From contig CM061236.1 of NCBI GenBank assembly GCA_030848705.1, forward strand, positions 57,183,481 through 57,247,480: a stretch of DNA of 64,000 nt. The letters are read 5' to 3'. How positions within the stretch are numbered: position 1 is the stretch's first letter; each line of letters begins with the position of its first letter. Below are positions 19,354 to 32,677 of the stretch, one piece after another. Under the pieces are notes generated by a model. The model was given only the letters and a program-made list of their open reading frames with translations. It did no database searches and was not told the origin of the DNA. The position numbers and the translations under genes are program-made. Origin of the DNA: Heracleum sosnowskyi (lineage: Eukaryota > Streptophyta > Magnoliopsida > Apiales > Apiaceae).

Positions 19354-22300
19354 TTAAATTCTTTGATAGAACAAATTCATCTTCAAGAAGTTGGATAACA
19401 AATTTTCTTCTTTTTCTTCAAGAATTTGAATCAGTCTTTCCTTATGATTTCTGAGTTCTTCATCTTCCTCATTAATCTGGTAGATAGCTGCTTTGAGATT
19501 CAATATGGAGCTTTTCTGAAGACTATGCTCTTCAAGCAAAAGATAAGCAATTTCCTTCCCATCAGGATTGAGAGTAAGTTGGGTCATGCCAAAAGTTACT
19601 TCTTTAACAGCAGTACCCCTTTGCATTTCCACATCCCGACCTCTTTGGTTTAAGTACATGGGAGTATAATTACCATTGAAATTATTGTTTCCATCCAGTA
19701 TTCTTCTTATTGTTGACAAAATCATGTCTCTCCATTCTTTGCACATTTGATTCTTTGATCTCAAAAGATAATGAACATATTTCAGTTCCTGTGTAGTTTT
19801 CATCAGCAGATCTTGAATAGATAAAATCTTCACACTACCATCTTTCATGAAGTACAAAAGCTTTTCTTTCTTGTCAAAACCATCATGACAATCTATAACT
19901 AAATCAACAGCTAGTAAATTGTTCAGGTTTTCAGAAGTTAAATTACCTCCAATAACAGTTAAGGAGTAAGGATCAACATATGACATATTCAGATATTCAG
20001 TATCCCTGTGTCCAATACCTCCTCTTGAATTACTTGTCAATTGCTTCAGATTTGAAAACATCTTTAACCAGAGTGCTTTTGATCTAACCATATCAGATAA
20101 ATCAACAACACTTGAAGCGCTTGTAATAATTCCTCCAGACTGAAAATTGATAAGTGTATCACACTTTAGTGTACTAATATGTTTCCACTTCTTATCCTTT
20201 TCCTTTTCAAAAGCATAGCTTCTTTCCAGTGAAGATTCTTGTCTGCTCGGGTTCCTCCACTTTCTTCTGTTTGAGAGTTTAAGCCTTTGTATATAGAGAT
20301 TGAAATCTCTATTTGTTGATCTTGTAATTTCTCTTCTTCTGGCTTCTTCTTCTTCATCTATTTCCCTGTTGTGAGAGTCAACCATAGTAGATAAGATTAT
20401 CAAATCAATCTCTTGCAGAATTTCAGAATCATCAGGATCTTGACTATTATCAGGAACAACATCAGGATTAGATTCTTCAATTTGATTTGTATTGCAGAGA
20501 GTTGATTTTCTTGATTTTCTTCTCAATTCAGGTTCTTCTTCAATATTTCCATCATCACCAAAAGTAGATCTGTCAGGAACTACTAGAGTTTGAATAGGTT
20601 CAGGAATTTCTTCAATTCTTAACCCTCTAGACCTTGTCTGTCCAGGTATTGTTTGAGTTGAAGAACCTCTTCTACTTCTTCTAGCTCCTCTCCTACCTCT
20701 GCTTCCTCTACCTCTAGTAGAAACAGGGTTATTAAAGCTTTCCATCATTTCTCTCTGTTGTCTTAAGAATTCTTCATGTGAGAGATCATGATATTCTTCA
20801 CTTGCTGTAGAGAGTGCTTTTCTTGCAAATAATTGTTGAACTCTTTTATCAGTGTGATATAGAGTAACAATTCTGCCATCTTTGGTAGAAAACTTCTGGA
20901 ATAAATTTGATGCATCTTCAGGATTATCAATAAAAATATCTTCATCACCTTCAGGAATTGTAGCAAGAATATGTCCATGACCAGGTGTCAGAATTTGTTC
21001 TTCCGTCAGGATCTGAGATTGCACCAAAGTTCTTACTGTCTTAACTCTAGAATCAGAAACATGAGTTGACTGCGTTGTTTGACTTTGTGAAGTTTGAATT
21101 GTAGACTTCATAACAGCAGCATCAGAGGTTTCTCCTTGTATCACTTTGTCACTACCATCATCTCCAGTATCATCATCATTATTCCTTAATACTAGATCAG
21201 GTGTGCATTTTGTCCGACTAACCTTCTCCCCCTTTTTGACATCAGGATTTGACAATAAATTCAAAATTAAGGAAAGAGAGGCTTGAATGTCAGTTACCTT
21301 AGTATCCAGAGAATCAATCCTTCTGTTGATGGAGGTTTGTTCAGAAATAACTGATTTCACTTGGGATTCTACTACCCTTAGCTGAAAAGCAGTAGACACC
21401 TTTGTAAAATTTTGAGAAATATCATTCCTCACTAACTCAGTTGAATTCTTGATAGAATCAATCTCACTTTTTAAGCTTTTGGATAACAGAGTTGTAGCCT
21501 TCAAATGATTCTTCAAGTCTTGATTCTCTATAGATTTCACTGCATCATAAACATGTTCCAAAGCAGAAGAATAACTTACAGATTCAGCAGATCTGTGCCA
21601 TGAATTGTTCCATTCATTCTATCTAAATGCCTCAGCGGGATTAAAGGAAGGAATAGAAAAATCTTGTCTCTGATCTTTCCCAGTGGAAGCTTTGCCAGCC
21701 ATATATGTACTTGATGAACCAAAATTAGTTCCAAGACTAATTTTGAGTGCTGTAGCAAGCTGTTCCTTCTCTTTTCTATTCTCATCATCATCACTATCAT
21801 CAGAGTCATCATCATCAGTACTATAAGTAACATCAGGATCAAGAATAGCTATACCTTTCATTTTATCCTGTGAATCTGAGATAGGATGGTCCATTGGTCT
21901 TGAACGAAGTGGCTGTATCAGGATAGGTTCAGCATCAGGAGCACCACTAGCGTCAGGATGAACACCGTCAGGATTTGATATGCTTGCATCAGTATTTGCT
22001 ACCAATGGTTCTTGTGGAGCTTGAGGTTCAGAAGCTGCTTCAACACTTTGAGTCAAAGGTTCTTGTGTGCTTCCCTCATTGACAGTGTCCTCGACCAATC
22101 TTTGAACTTCATCTGCACCAGAAATCCCTTGAGCATTGTCAGGAAATTTCTCAGAAACTGTAGCTTGGCCTGCATCTTCACTTTGAGAAGATGGTTCTTG
22201 TGTAGCTGGAATGTTGATCTCTGCATTCTCCCTTTGAGAAAATGGTTCTTGTGGGACCATTCCACGAGCAAAGCCTTCACTCAAACTTTGATTGAGTGGT

Positions 22301-23004
22301 TCTTGTGTGGTTGGATCATCAGAAAGAGCTGCTGAACCACTTTGAGGTTCAGGTTCTTGTGGGCTTGATCCTTTCAGTTTCTTCTGTCTCTGATAGACTA
22401 ACTCTTCTACCTTCCTTAGCTTTTCCATTGGATGTTTTATCCCAAGATTGGAAGCAGCAGCACCATACTTCTCCCATGAAATATCAACATGTCTTTTTGT
22501 TGGAGAGTTCTGTGCTGGAGAGTCTGAAATAGAAACCACTTGACTTGGTGCAGCATCAGGAATACTAACATCAGGATTTGCTTGAGCTGTAGAAACTGAT
22601 TGCTCATTCAGAATAGAAGTGTCCTGTACATCAGTATCCTGCTTCTTTTATAAAGGAATTTGATACCTGCTTTTTGATAACTTCCTTTTCTTCTGTGGTG
22701 TAGACAATGGAACCACAGCTGCAGTCGCAGTATCAGCAACTTCCTTATTCACATTCATCACAGAGGATATAGGTAATTCATCCTCTGAATCAGTCTCATC
22801 CCTGAGAACTAATTTTCGTTTAACAGAAACAGCCTCACCTCCCTTTGCAGCTTTCTTCACCAGGACCCCTTGTACACCCCCTTGTAACTTCTCTTTAGTG
22901 ATAGGTGTAGAGGAAAAGTTCTTTGAACCTGATTGCCTTCCTGACACATCAGTTCTAGCTGACTTCTTTGCTTTTACAACTAAAGTCTTTTGAGAGACAT
23001 TAGA
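19354..23004 (-). pseudogene. Third ORF of element B, broken and truncated
   Basis: It is the same gene as the C third ORF (51032-55603), in one frame, with two premature stops: TAG at 21619-21621 where C has CAG (Gln), and TAA at 22648-22650 where C has a Glu codon. It retains the disordered Gln/Glu/Ser-rich repeats (QEPLSQS type), the coiled coil, the internal polypurine tract (21225-21232), an Arg/Gly-rich stretch and the full C-terminal domain, ending NLFYQRI at 19354. B keeps CAG at the site where C has its own stop (51467), which shows that the ancestral frame ran through. Bases 19259-19353 are its untranslated tail. The N-terminal helical domain is lost at the junction. Confidence 0.85.
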
Positions 23005-23006
23005 TT
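23003..23006. other. Head-on junction of elements B and E
   Basis: Left of 23004 the sequence follows the minus-strand C-family third ORF (as at 54683); from 23005 it follows the plus-strand A-family third ORF (as at about 10574). There is no LTR end, no duplication and essentially no microhomology at the join, so it is a rearrangement, not an insertion. Confidence 0.8.
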
Positions 23007-23386
23007 GCCTACAATCACTGAAATGGATAACATGCTAAATTCAATAAACTACTCTTTGCCTACTGATAATCTGGGTAGAATAATTAGGAGAGGTTTGGTT
23101 AGGGAATATAGTTATTTAGCTGATGCATTTATCAAGGTCTTTTCTGGAAAGATTAGTAATTTTGATGCATTAACTAATTCCATGTTGATTCTTTTTACCA
23201 TGCTCCTAACTGATAGATATTACAACTTTAGCACCCAACTTATGTATGAAATTGGTGCTAAGTTGGGTGACAAGGCTAATAGGAAAAAGAATATCTACTA
23301 TGTTAGGTTTCTGATGATGTTGGCTAATCATGTTAGTCCAACACCATTAGTAATCTCTAACCCTGTTTCCAAGTTTGAGTGTTTTG
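23005..23386 (+). pseudogene. Third ORF of E, left fragment (N-terminal domain)
   Basis: It encodes the helical N-terminal domain from the TITEM to the KFECFV region, nearly identical to A residues about 108-232. The apparent start codon at 22990 lies in B-derived sequence and is fortuitous. The frame is cut by element D at TTTTG (23382-23386) and resumes at 36558. Confidence 0.85.
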
Positions 23387-26300
23387 TGTGACACCCTCCC
23401 AATCTGGGGTCATGATTGGGGAGTCACTACAACCTCTATACTTGTAAACCTGTGAATAATAATATAAACATACAGACGCGACCCCAACTTTACCCTGGAT
23501 CTTTAACAGGTAATGGTATGAAACAAACATCAACTATCTACTTCATTTTATTACATAATAAAAGTCTCAAAAGTTATTATAACCGTGTCTTAAAAGTTCT
23601 ACATTCCCTTATACAAAACACCTTCTACAAGTCTTCATCACCTGCCTGAGCTGGCATCCCAAAAATAACCCTATAGGAAGACTTCCTAGCTGACTAAAAA
23701 GTGCGTGCCATCTTCTTTTTTAACTGTGGGTTAGAACAGGGGAAAGAATGAGCCAAATGCTCAGAAAGTAATAATATATCCAAATAGTTAACCATTGGGA
23801 AACAGTTTCCAATATCAATATGTATGTCATGGGTATAGCAGAATCCATATCAAGGGATTATCAGAACAATGACATGAATATACAATTTCAAAGGGTAAAC
23901 CAATTTCCTTATAAAGATATTTGATTTCAAGAAAAGCAATAAGTAATTTGGAGATTTTTCACAACGCACCGGACAATACGGGTGATCAGCCACGTAAAGT
24001 CCCCATACCGGACACACAGTCCCTCTGGTCCTTGTATTGGGTCCCATTAGGCACACATTAGCCTGTAGACTAGTCCATCCCTAGTCATTGCATTATAATT
24101 AAAAGTGCTGGACCGGCGTCACTCGGCCTCTTACGCCTCCAATCTTAGGAATCCGTGGAAACCATAAATCGGAATTTAAATGATTATAACTTTTGAAAAT
24201 TCCTTTCTTTTAAAACCTTTCTCATGAAAGAAATCCTTTTAAATCAAAAGATAAGTATTTGTATAGAGTCAAAGTGAAAGTTCATGTATTCTCAAATTTC
24301 AAGTAAGTGGGTGATTCATAGGTACAAGTTCAAATCTAATGCAATAGAATCTCAGGTTAAAAAGGCATCAAAATGTGAGTATAATCAAAGGATAAGGGTA
24401 AGATCTGGAGAAAATTTCAAGCAAGATATGGTTCATATAACATTTACGTTGTGTCTATAATGTTTGTATAGAAGAATCATTTGTGAATCAAGTAAGTTCA
24501 ATTTGATCAATCTGGATTTCTATCAATGGGAAATCAAGAAGTAAATGTCATAGGTATGTTTTGGATATGTACTAAAATGTGAGTTCTGGTATATTCACTT
24601 TTGGGTGTAAAGGATCAAAGAAAGAACTAAACATAGTATGGTGTATGAACCAACAAGGTATATGAACAGAAATAAGGAATTTACCAAATGAACAATATGT
24701 GTTTTCAGAATTAAAAGTATATCAAAGCATGATAGCAATTCATATCTGTCAAAATGAAAGAATGGAATCGAAATACGAAAGCAAGTTAGTATTACTTGCC
24801 TTAATAGCAAAAAGGGTAATGAGAAATCATTGGTTCTCCACCTTGGTCTTTATTTATAGGCTCTACTTCTTTGGATTCTTAAGTAGCTTTTAGAACAAAC
24901 TGTACTCACTGAATTTCTGTCTTCGTCTTGCCTTTATTTCTATGTTCCCCGTCTCGTAACTCTACAAAAGAGTATATACTATTTCGGAATGATCCTCTCA
25001 AAATTCTAATCCTTATTCTAAACTACCCCACGTTCCCTAAACGCGTAAACACATAATATTTATATCACTTATAATCTCTTATCCACATGATAAGCACAAA
25101 ACTCACATAAGCGCACATTGCCATTCAAGTTCACATAATATACTCCTTTAATACATATGTATATAATCTATCTTTCAAATCATACCACACTTGGTTATTC
25201 CTTTAAATCAACTTGACCAATGCTAACCATATCCTTAACACCTTTACAAACAATGTTTTCATCTCAAAAAGCTGAAAAATCTGCTGCGCATACTTTACTA
25301 AAACATTTTTCATAAATCCAAAAGTAATCAAACAAATACCATATTTGACAGGCTATTTACTGAATACTAATACAACTTAGCATAAAAGTTTCAACTTCTG
25401 AACAATTCATTTAGATTAAAAACGAACTGGTTAAAGTAGGTACTGAAGCACAGGAAATTGCTGTTGCGCAACTTTACTAAAACATCTTTCATAAATCCAA
25501 AAATAATCAAATAAATACCACATTTGACAGGATACTTCCTGATTACTACTAAAACTCAGAATAAAAATTTCAACTTCAGAACAGTTTATTTAGACTAAAA
25601 ACGAACAGGTTAAAGTATGAACTGAAGCACAGAAAAATCCCTGCTGCGCAACTTTTAGTAAAACATGCATAACTCTTTACTCGCTAACTCTATCGATAAA
25701 AGGTTTGCGCGTGCACAAACTAGACTCCAACTAGAACAATTTCCTCCTAGACTTTCCGTCTAAAACAGGCAGCAACCATTCGAAATTAACCAAAACAGAA
25801 CAGACAGTTCTAGGCATCTCAACATTCTGCACATAAACCTTTAATCACTAACATTCTTATTGCATAACCTATTATACAACTAATCAACCATTCTCAACTA
25901 CTTAGGCTTCCACAACACTCATAAATCAGAACTTTAAGAAGAAGTACCCAATTTATACATTAAAATCAATTAGCATCAAAAATCACAAACACTACACTTC
26001 TAATCCGACAAAAACCCCAAATCAAAACCTTCAACTTAAAATCAAATATCAAACATATATAATCCAAAATTCTCTAAACTTAACACAATAATTAACATGC
26101 AATCACTATAACATGAAATTATCAATTAATCATCAACACCAATACTTCAAACCAATTTTTATAAAAGGGGAAAATTGAAAATACACACATGCATTTCAAT
26201 TCCTCAACATGCAATCAAAATTACATCTAAATATAACTATCAATATATAAATTTGGAATCAAGAACATCATCATCATCCCCGTCGGCTCACCGGAGCTCA

Positions 26301-27266
26301 TTGCCGACGGCGGCATGGTTCGGAGGTGCCCGGAATTTGGGTTTCCTTCAACAAACCTCACCAATAAGAAATTTAAAACAATCAATTAGTCACAAAATCA
26401 TCACAAAGCAAGAATTCGGTAATGAATTAAGATCAAAATCACCAAAACTCTTGCATGCAAAACTGATCTTGCACACAAAAATATCACCGAACCATATTAT
26501 ACATACAATTGCACATGTATATATATATATATACATACAACCAACGATTTTTATTGAGAGAAAAAGAGAGATGAAGATTTTACAAAGTGAGAGAGAGAGA
26601 TAGCCGAGAGAAAAAGAGAAAAGAAAAAGAAGAGAGAGTCGAGCAAATGGGGAAGAAGAACTGGTGACAAGGGTTTTAAAGCCCCAGGGGTATTTTGGTA
26701 ATTCCACAATTCCAAAATTTGATTTTTAATAAAAGAAAATCAATATAATGCATTTCTAAAATCCGAAATAAAATGAAAATAATATCTAAAAATCAAAATT
26801 TTATTTGTAAAACAGAGAGTACGAATTTACAAGCTCACCCATATTTTTAAAATATTTTTATGATCAAAATTGAATTAGATATGAATTTTCAAAGTTTTGA
26901 TCACATAAATGACATTTAACTCATAAAATCAGTTTTAAATCCTTAACCCCAAAAATAAATTCCTCCTCTAATTTTTGAAAATAATAGAATATAAAATAAA
27001 GGTTTTGAAAAAGATTTCACAATAAAATGAATCTCTGATGATTTTATAAAATTTCCGGAAGGTCAAAAAGAATTGATTTTTAATAAGAAATTCATATAAA
27101 ATGCAATTAAAAGCATACACATATATTTTAATCAATACCATTCACCAAGTAAACATCTAATCGTCACAATTTTCAAATATTCACCTTTCACACAATATTC
27201 ACATATCATAGATCTCAAATATTATTAAATATCAATACTGTACAAGCGTTTTTCTGAGTCGTTATA
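23387..27266 (-). repeat. 3' LTR of element D
   Basis: It runs from TGTGACACCC to CGTTATA on the plus strand. It contains a 180-bp tandem repeat (25281-25670), a TA microsatellite (about 26517-26533), a GA/CT-rich leader-like region (26560-26640) and a GC-rich patch (26278-26335). Frames such as 26175-26603 recur in the other LTR simply because the LTRs are copies; I do not call them genes. Confidence 0.93.
25281..25670. repeat. 180-bp tandem repeat in the left D LTR
   Basis: Two full units (25281-25460, 25461-25640) and about 30 bases of a third begin with CTGCTGCGCA, CTGTTGCGCA and CTGCTGCGCA at an exact 180-bp spacing. Units share blocks such as TTTACTAAAACAT and TTTGACAGG but differ at many positions. 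Confidence 0.9.
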
Positions 27267-27283
27267 ACCTTCCCCCCTTAAAA
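27267..27283 (-). other. Polypurine tract of element D
   Basis: The sense strand TTTAAGGGGGGAAGGT immediately precedes the LTR start TATAACG. Confidence 0.8.
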
Positions 27284-27307
27284 AGATTCTGTCCTCAGAA
27301 TCTAACC

Positions 27308-27880
27308 TTATGAAAATAGATGCGGATACTTTTCAAGCATCTCGCTCTCAAGTTCCCAAGTCGAATCTTCAACTTTGGGATTCCTCCACAAAACCTTAAC
27401 TAACTTAACAGTCTTAATCCTTAATTTCCTATCCATACGATCCTGAATTTCTACCGGTTGTTCTACATATGACAAATCTGGTTGTATCTCGATAGGCTCG
27501 TATTCGATCACGTGACTTGTATCAGGATTAAATCTCTTAAGTATCGATACATGAAAAACGTTATGAATGTGCTTCATGTGTGATGGTAACGCTAACTCAT
27601 ATGCAACTTTTCCAATATGTCTCAGTATCTCAAACGGTCCTACATATCTCGGGCTAAGTTTCCCTTTCTTGCCAAATCTTGTAACTCCTTTCCATGGTGA
27701 CATTTTTAGCAACCCTTGATCTCCTTCTTCAAAATTGAGATCCTTCCTGTCTTGGTCAGCGTACTTCCGTTGTCTGTCTTGTGTCGTAACTAGTCTTTTC
27801 TGAATGATTTCAATGTTTTCCTTCGTTTGTTGTACTAGCTCGGGTCCCAAAACTTTTCGTTCTCCCATTTTTTTTTTCAA
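27308..27880 (-). pseudogene. D pol C-terminus: integrase end with chromodomain
   Basis: This is a 190-codon open fragment. It shows the GPFEILRHIGKVAYELALP block and the FHVSILKRFNPD block typical of the Gypsy integrase C-terminus, followed by a chromodomain (VEIQDRMDRKLRIKTVKLVKVLW ... STWELESEM) that ends near the element's 3' LTR. Chromodomains steer chromovirus integration by binding histone marks. This placement and the wording of the blocks point to the Tekay (Del) lineage. Upstream the frame breaks up at once, so no full polyprotein can be made. Confidence 0.85.
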
Positions 27881-28377
27881 TACACATGTGACCTATATTT
27901 CCTTCCATACAATGCTTCATACGGGGGCATTCCAATACTTGTGTGATAGTTGTTGCGGTAAAAGAATTCCACTAATGGTAAATGATCACCTCAATTGCTT
28001 TCAAAATCCATCGCACAAATTCTAAGTATATCTCGATTATCTGGATAGTCTATTCACTATGACTATATGCTTAAGGACGATAAACAGGACACATATTTAA
28101 CTTGGTTTCTGAGCATGTCAAAAACTTTCTTCCAAATCTTGAATTAAATTGAGGGTCTTGGTAAGATTCGATTGATACTTGGACCTCATGCTTTACTACT
28201 ATCTCTTACAGAAAAAACGAATTTATCCAATGAATGTTTCTCGTTGATGGAAAAAGGAAATGTACCGACTTGGCCTCATGAGATGTTCCTATTTCAACTC
28301 GGGAATTTCTACTGGTTGTAATTATCCGCTAGGTCTTTGATGTTCGGTTTTAAATCTCTGGCAGGTAAAACACTTAA

Positions 28378-29275
28378 TCACTCATCTAGTAATATCTCTT
28401 TCATATATGTCCACCAAGATTTTCTTTTAAGCCTTGTTACATCTTCGTACTTCTGGGATGGATTGAATACTTCGAATTCACGTGCATCATTTAGTATTTC
28501 ATTCTTTAACCATGTCACATTGGGTATCCAATTTCTAGAGAAAAACCTAAAAATTCCTTTATCATCCTTTTGACTCCTTCTACTTTCTCCTGTAAAGTTA
28601 CTCATGCTATCGTTCAGCACTTATGCTTGACAGTTTTCTACTTTTCTCTGGCAGCTCAAGTTGAAAAGTCATTGTATATATGTTTATCATCTTCGTCGCT
28701 TGATCTGAAATACGAACCTCTATTCCTACTTTCTCAAATTCCTTGATCAGTCCTAACCATTTCCTCTACCTTATGTATACAGCTCCTTTTCGGTGAAAAT
28801 ATATTTCAAATGTTTATGATCCGAATAGATTTCATACTTTTCTTCATACAAGTAGGCCTCCAAATCAATGCGAAGACTATTGTGGCTAGTTCTCAGTCAT
28901 GTGTCGGGTGTTTCCACTCGTGGTTCTTCAGCTGTCTAGAAATATATATAGTCATCTTAACATGTTAAATCAGTCTTGATTCTTAACACAAGGTTGTGTT
29001 CTCAATTTTAGTTATTGGTATTGTCCTAAGGTACATGAGTCATCATTTCCGGTAACAAAGAATCTATTTTACCATTATGGCTCGACTAAAGAGTTCTGTT
29101 CCTCTTAGCAATTTAAATATTTCCTTATCCATTTATCTTCTTCTTTAACTCTTGGATGTTTTCCAGTAAGCTTGGTTAATGGTGTGGCTATCTCGGTACA
29201 ATCCTTGACAAACCTTCGATAATCTCCATCCAATCTCATAAAACTTCTAACTTCTGTAGGTGTCTTAGGCCTTAC
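28378..29275 (-). pseudogene. Remnant of D integrase and RNase H, heavily broken
   Basis: A short frame at 28378-28620 retains a KYEDVTRLKRKSWWTYMKE segment that resembles the integrase zinc-finger region of Tekay elements (KMYxDLKRxxWWxxMK). The rest of the block has no readable frame longer than a few dozen codons. It is called from position between RT and chromodomain and from that one motif. Confidence 0.5.
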
Positions 29276-29578
29276 TCAATTCATTAACGTTTCAACCTTA
29301 GTTGGATCCACTTGGATTCCTTCTCTACTAATTAACTGTCCTAGTAATTGTAGTTCTTTCAACCAAAACTCGCACTTAGAAAACTTTGCGCACAATATCT
29401 CTTTTCTTAAAATTTCTAGGGTTATTCTCAAATGATATGTATGCTCTTCTTCCATCTTTGAATACCTTAAGATGTCATTTATGAAAACATTCTCAAACTT
29501 ATCCAAATATTTCTTAAAATTTCTATTCATCATGTTCATAAAAGTGGCAGTTGTATTCATCGAACCGAACTCCATCAC
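29276..29578 (-). pseudogene. D reverse transcriptase fragment, catalytic site lost
   Basis: This 100-codon fragment aligns by eye with G RT residues around 50050-50330 (CAKFSKCEFWL, SREGIQVDPTKVE). The catalytic FIDD box reads FIND, an Asp to Asn change at a metal-binding residue. The fragment ends in stops on both sides. It cannot be active. Confidence 0.8.
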
Positions 29579-32500
29579 TACGAACTCATAGTGTCCATAT
29601 ATATCAGGTTCAGAACGTCGTCTAAGGAATATCTTCGGGTTTTTTTTTTAAATGACAGTAACCAAATCATAAATAAATTTTGAAAAGCACACTGTGTTCT
29701 TTAACTGGTCAGATCATCAATCCTTGACAATGGGTATTTGTTCTTAATGGTCAACTTGGCACACCCCATGGGAATACACTAGACCTTATAACTCCCTTTT
29801 TCCTAAGATCTTGCAATTGAATTGCTAACTCTTTCATTTCTACTTATGCCATTCTATACGGAGCCGTCGAAACTGGTTTTGCCCCGGGTGCTAAGTCTTC
29901 AACAAATCTACTTCCCTGGCGGGAGGTAAACCTAAAAGATTGTCAAGTAATACAATTTGAAATTCGTTAGCTACTAGATTCTTCTCTATCCAAGGTGTTT
30001 CTTTCCTAACATTTACCTCGTATGACGATAAGCTTTACAACCTTGACACAATAATCTTTTACCTTTGATAGGTAGATACCTCTTCGTCTGCTTCCGGCCT
30101 CGGATAACAACTTTTACATTATCTAGGGCTCGAAATTTCCATTTTCTTCATATTCTGTTAACCAATCCATTCTTAGAGTTTATATCAGATTTCTATTATA
30201 TCAATCTCACAGTGAGGACAAGCTAGATTACTCGATATATGCTCCTGAGTAGCTATTCATGTAGTCAAAACTTTACTTAACAGTCGCGTTTTACAGTCCG
30301 ACTTATGAGCAAATTCTCTGAAAATATAATACTTTGTGGCTTCGAATCAGTTAACACTTTGGAACTTATGTAGTTAATATTAAACGTATCCGCAACCACA
30401 TCCTTGTTCTTTACTATATCACTCATGGTTATATTGAGGATTCTTGTCCTTGGTTACTTAGTATGTGGTGGTCATGTCACCATTAACATATTGCTTACTG
30501 GGTCTAGTGCTTGTAATCTCTTAAGGAATGTCATACCTTCCTACACTTGTTACACGTAACTCTTGCCTTCGGTTTATGGCTCTCAATGGCGTAGTGTCCT
30601 GTCTGAGTACACTTGTAACGTACCATATTGATCTTATTACAAACTCCCAGTTGCTTCTTTCCACAAGTTCTACATTCTGGTATCGGAGGTTTCGGAGGTC
30701 TTGGTTAATCCATATTTTATGGACAGTTCCCTTACTTATCATTTCCAGTTTCTGATCTTCCAAATTCAACATTCCTATTTGACTGAAACTCAGGCCTTAT
30801 ATTGAAATGGTTCTGAAAGTTCCCTATTTGTTGGCTTCCTTCCGGTGTCTCTGGCTTCCCTTTTTCTAGCTTCTTCTGTTTGTGATCAATCACTTTATTT
30901 CTTACTTCAACATGATTAGTATTCGTATATCCTTGTTACCTTCTCCTTATCCATACCAAACTCTCGGTAATAATAAACCTTGACATCGTGTTGTAAGTCT
31001 AATGAGCAATCTGACTCGACATACAATCCCTCCTTTTAAAACAATTTCCCATTTTTGATCAAAACAGTTTCCCGTCAATATAAGTACAACTTGACACTCA
31101 GAATATCGTCATTCACCTTTGCATCTTCAAATCGCTGATACCTCTAAGAGTTTCCAACAAAATGAATCAATAGATATGAATGTGTCAATATATATGGATA
31201 TATGACAAGTATGTTTAGTAAGAATTTCTGGTAAAAAGAATCAAACTAAGAGATCAAAATGATCATCGAACTTTATCAGGTTGCATTTGTCAATTTAAAC
31301 AACAAGGTACAGAAGGTGGCCAACCTTTAGTACTTCCATGACAAACACACCACTGGTGGCGTCCCGCCGGACTTCTATCACACAGATAGAAAGTACCTGA
31401 ATCCCCTATATATATAGGGTTGTTCATCTCAGTTACAACAAGGAGGATCAAAAATTTAAGAGGAACATATGAAAGGTTTAAGAGTTTCAAAAGTTTCTAT
31501 TATATATATAATATTGGATCAATTAGCCTCTGAACAATAGAGGTATTTCGTAAAGAATAAAATAATAGAAATGAAAAATTGAATCTTTTAAAAAGGTAAA
31601 TTGAATAAAATCAATGGCTAGTTATGAACCGACTTATCCTTGCATCGAACGTATGGAGATAATCATGCCTTGTCTCATGTAGATGGTCCTTAGGGGAGTT
31701 AATTTCTAGTTTGAGGTTATAGGTATGTCCCGATAGTAAATCAACTGTATGTAATCTTGAATAAAGAAAGAATCTACACTTAGGCCACTTCTCTGGGCAA
31801 ATGTCTCTATCGCGGGGGAAAATCGTTATTATATCGTAAAGAATCTATCTAAGTGTTTCTAGACGTTATCTTGGGGATTCTACTCTCGCTCAACTCTAAC
31901 CACACTTGATACGACACCTGACGTGGTGTTTCCTATAGCTTCCGCGGTGCAGCCGAAGTTGCAGATGAAATTCTGTAAAGTACATAAGGATCTACAAGTG
32001 ATGTCTTCCGAACTGGTAGTCTGATTCTCCGATTGATTCCTCTAGCTTCGAATTAGTTTCCTCGTCCGTAACCCGATCTTCAGATGGTTCCAGCGTATAC
32101 TCGCTCGATATGTCGGAATACTATATAACATGAAAGTGCGTAACTTAAGCTAATATTTCTGTAGAAAATTAGGCATGACCTATTCGTAAAATGGACTATG
32201 CCCTGTTTAAAAATATCTCAAATACTAACTCAATCATCCACACATAATCTATAATCCATTCAATATTCCATCCATCTCCAATCCCTTTCATTTTATACGT
32301 AAAAAAAAAATCTGCCTTGACTTGCAGCTATACTATCAGAAAAGAAATTTACCCAAAGGCTAATGGAAATCTCCACTTGGCCGGGTGTATACACTGATAC
32401 TGACGGATATGGCTTAGGAAAAAGGAATCTCAGATGAAGGGTAATCTCTCGAAATAGCCTTTATCCGTAAAAACACAATAATAAACCAAAAAGATACTTA

Positions 32501-32662
32501 AACGGTAAAGGGTTATCTTAATTCTACTAATACTCATCCTAAAGGTAACCTACATCTACAAATCTTATCTTACCTATGAAGCTTAAGTCCTACTTCTCAC
32601 CTTAAATTCTCTCATTATTGTTACACCTAATCCTGGCTTGTTTCAGTGACCAAAAACTGACC
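29579..32662 (-). pseudogene. D gag-protease region, decayed
   Basis: Only pieces can be recognised. At about 30545-30700 one frame holds CRTCGKKQLGVCNKIN, then YKCTQTGHYAIE and CNKC, the remains of Tekay nucleocapsid knuckles; the second knuckle has lost its first cysteine. Near 31990-32120 an acidic Ser/Glu-rich stretch fits the gag N-terminus. A GC-richer patch at 31310-31400 is unassigned. Stops and shifts occur throughout. Confidence 0.55.
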
Positions 32663-32674
32663 GCTCTGATACCA
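32663..32674 (-). other. Primer-binding site of element D
   Basis: The sense strand TGGTATCAGAGC lies three bases after the 5' LTR and is complementary to initiator tRNA-Met. Confidence 0.9.
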
Positions 32675-32677
32675 ACC

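Larger units (their letters stand above)
18690..23004 (-). mobile_element. Element B: truncated SIRE-type element of the C family
   Basis: It holds a 3' LTR (18690-19244), a polypurine tract (19245-19258) and most of a third ORF collinear with element C. It stops abruptly at 23004, inside the N-terminal third of the ORF, where + strand sequence of the A/E family begins. Its gag, pol and 5' LTR are missing, so no target duplication can be confirmed. Confidence 0.88.

Noticed and set aside
23850..24056. A 68-aa frame present twice (also 33141-33347)
   Set aside because: This too is LTR sequence copied by the retrotransposition cycle; there is no independent support.
26175..26603. A frame repeated in both D LTRs (also 35452-35844)
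   Set aside because: The repetition is due to LTR duplication. The two versions differ in a TA microsatellite and end differently, as expected for chance frames.
31310..31400. GC-rich patch in D as a captured host exon
   Set aside because: No frame, splice sites or family resemblance could be made out; it is left unassigned within decayed gag.
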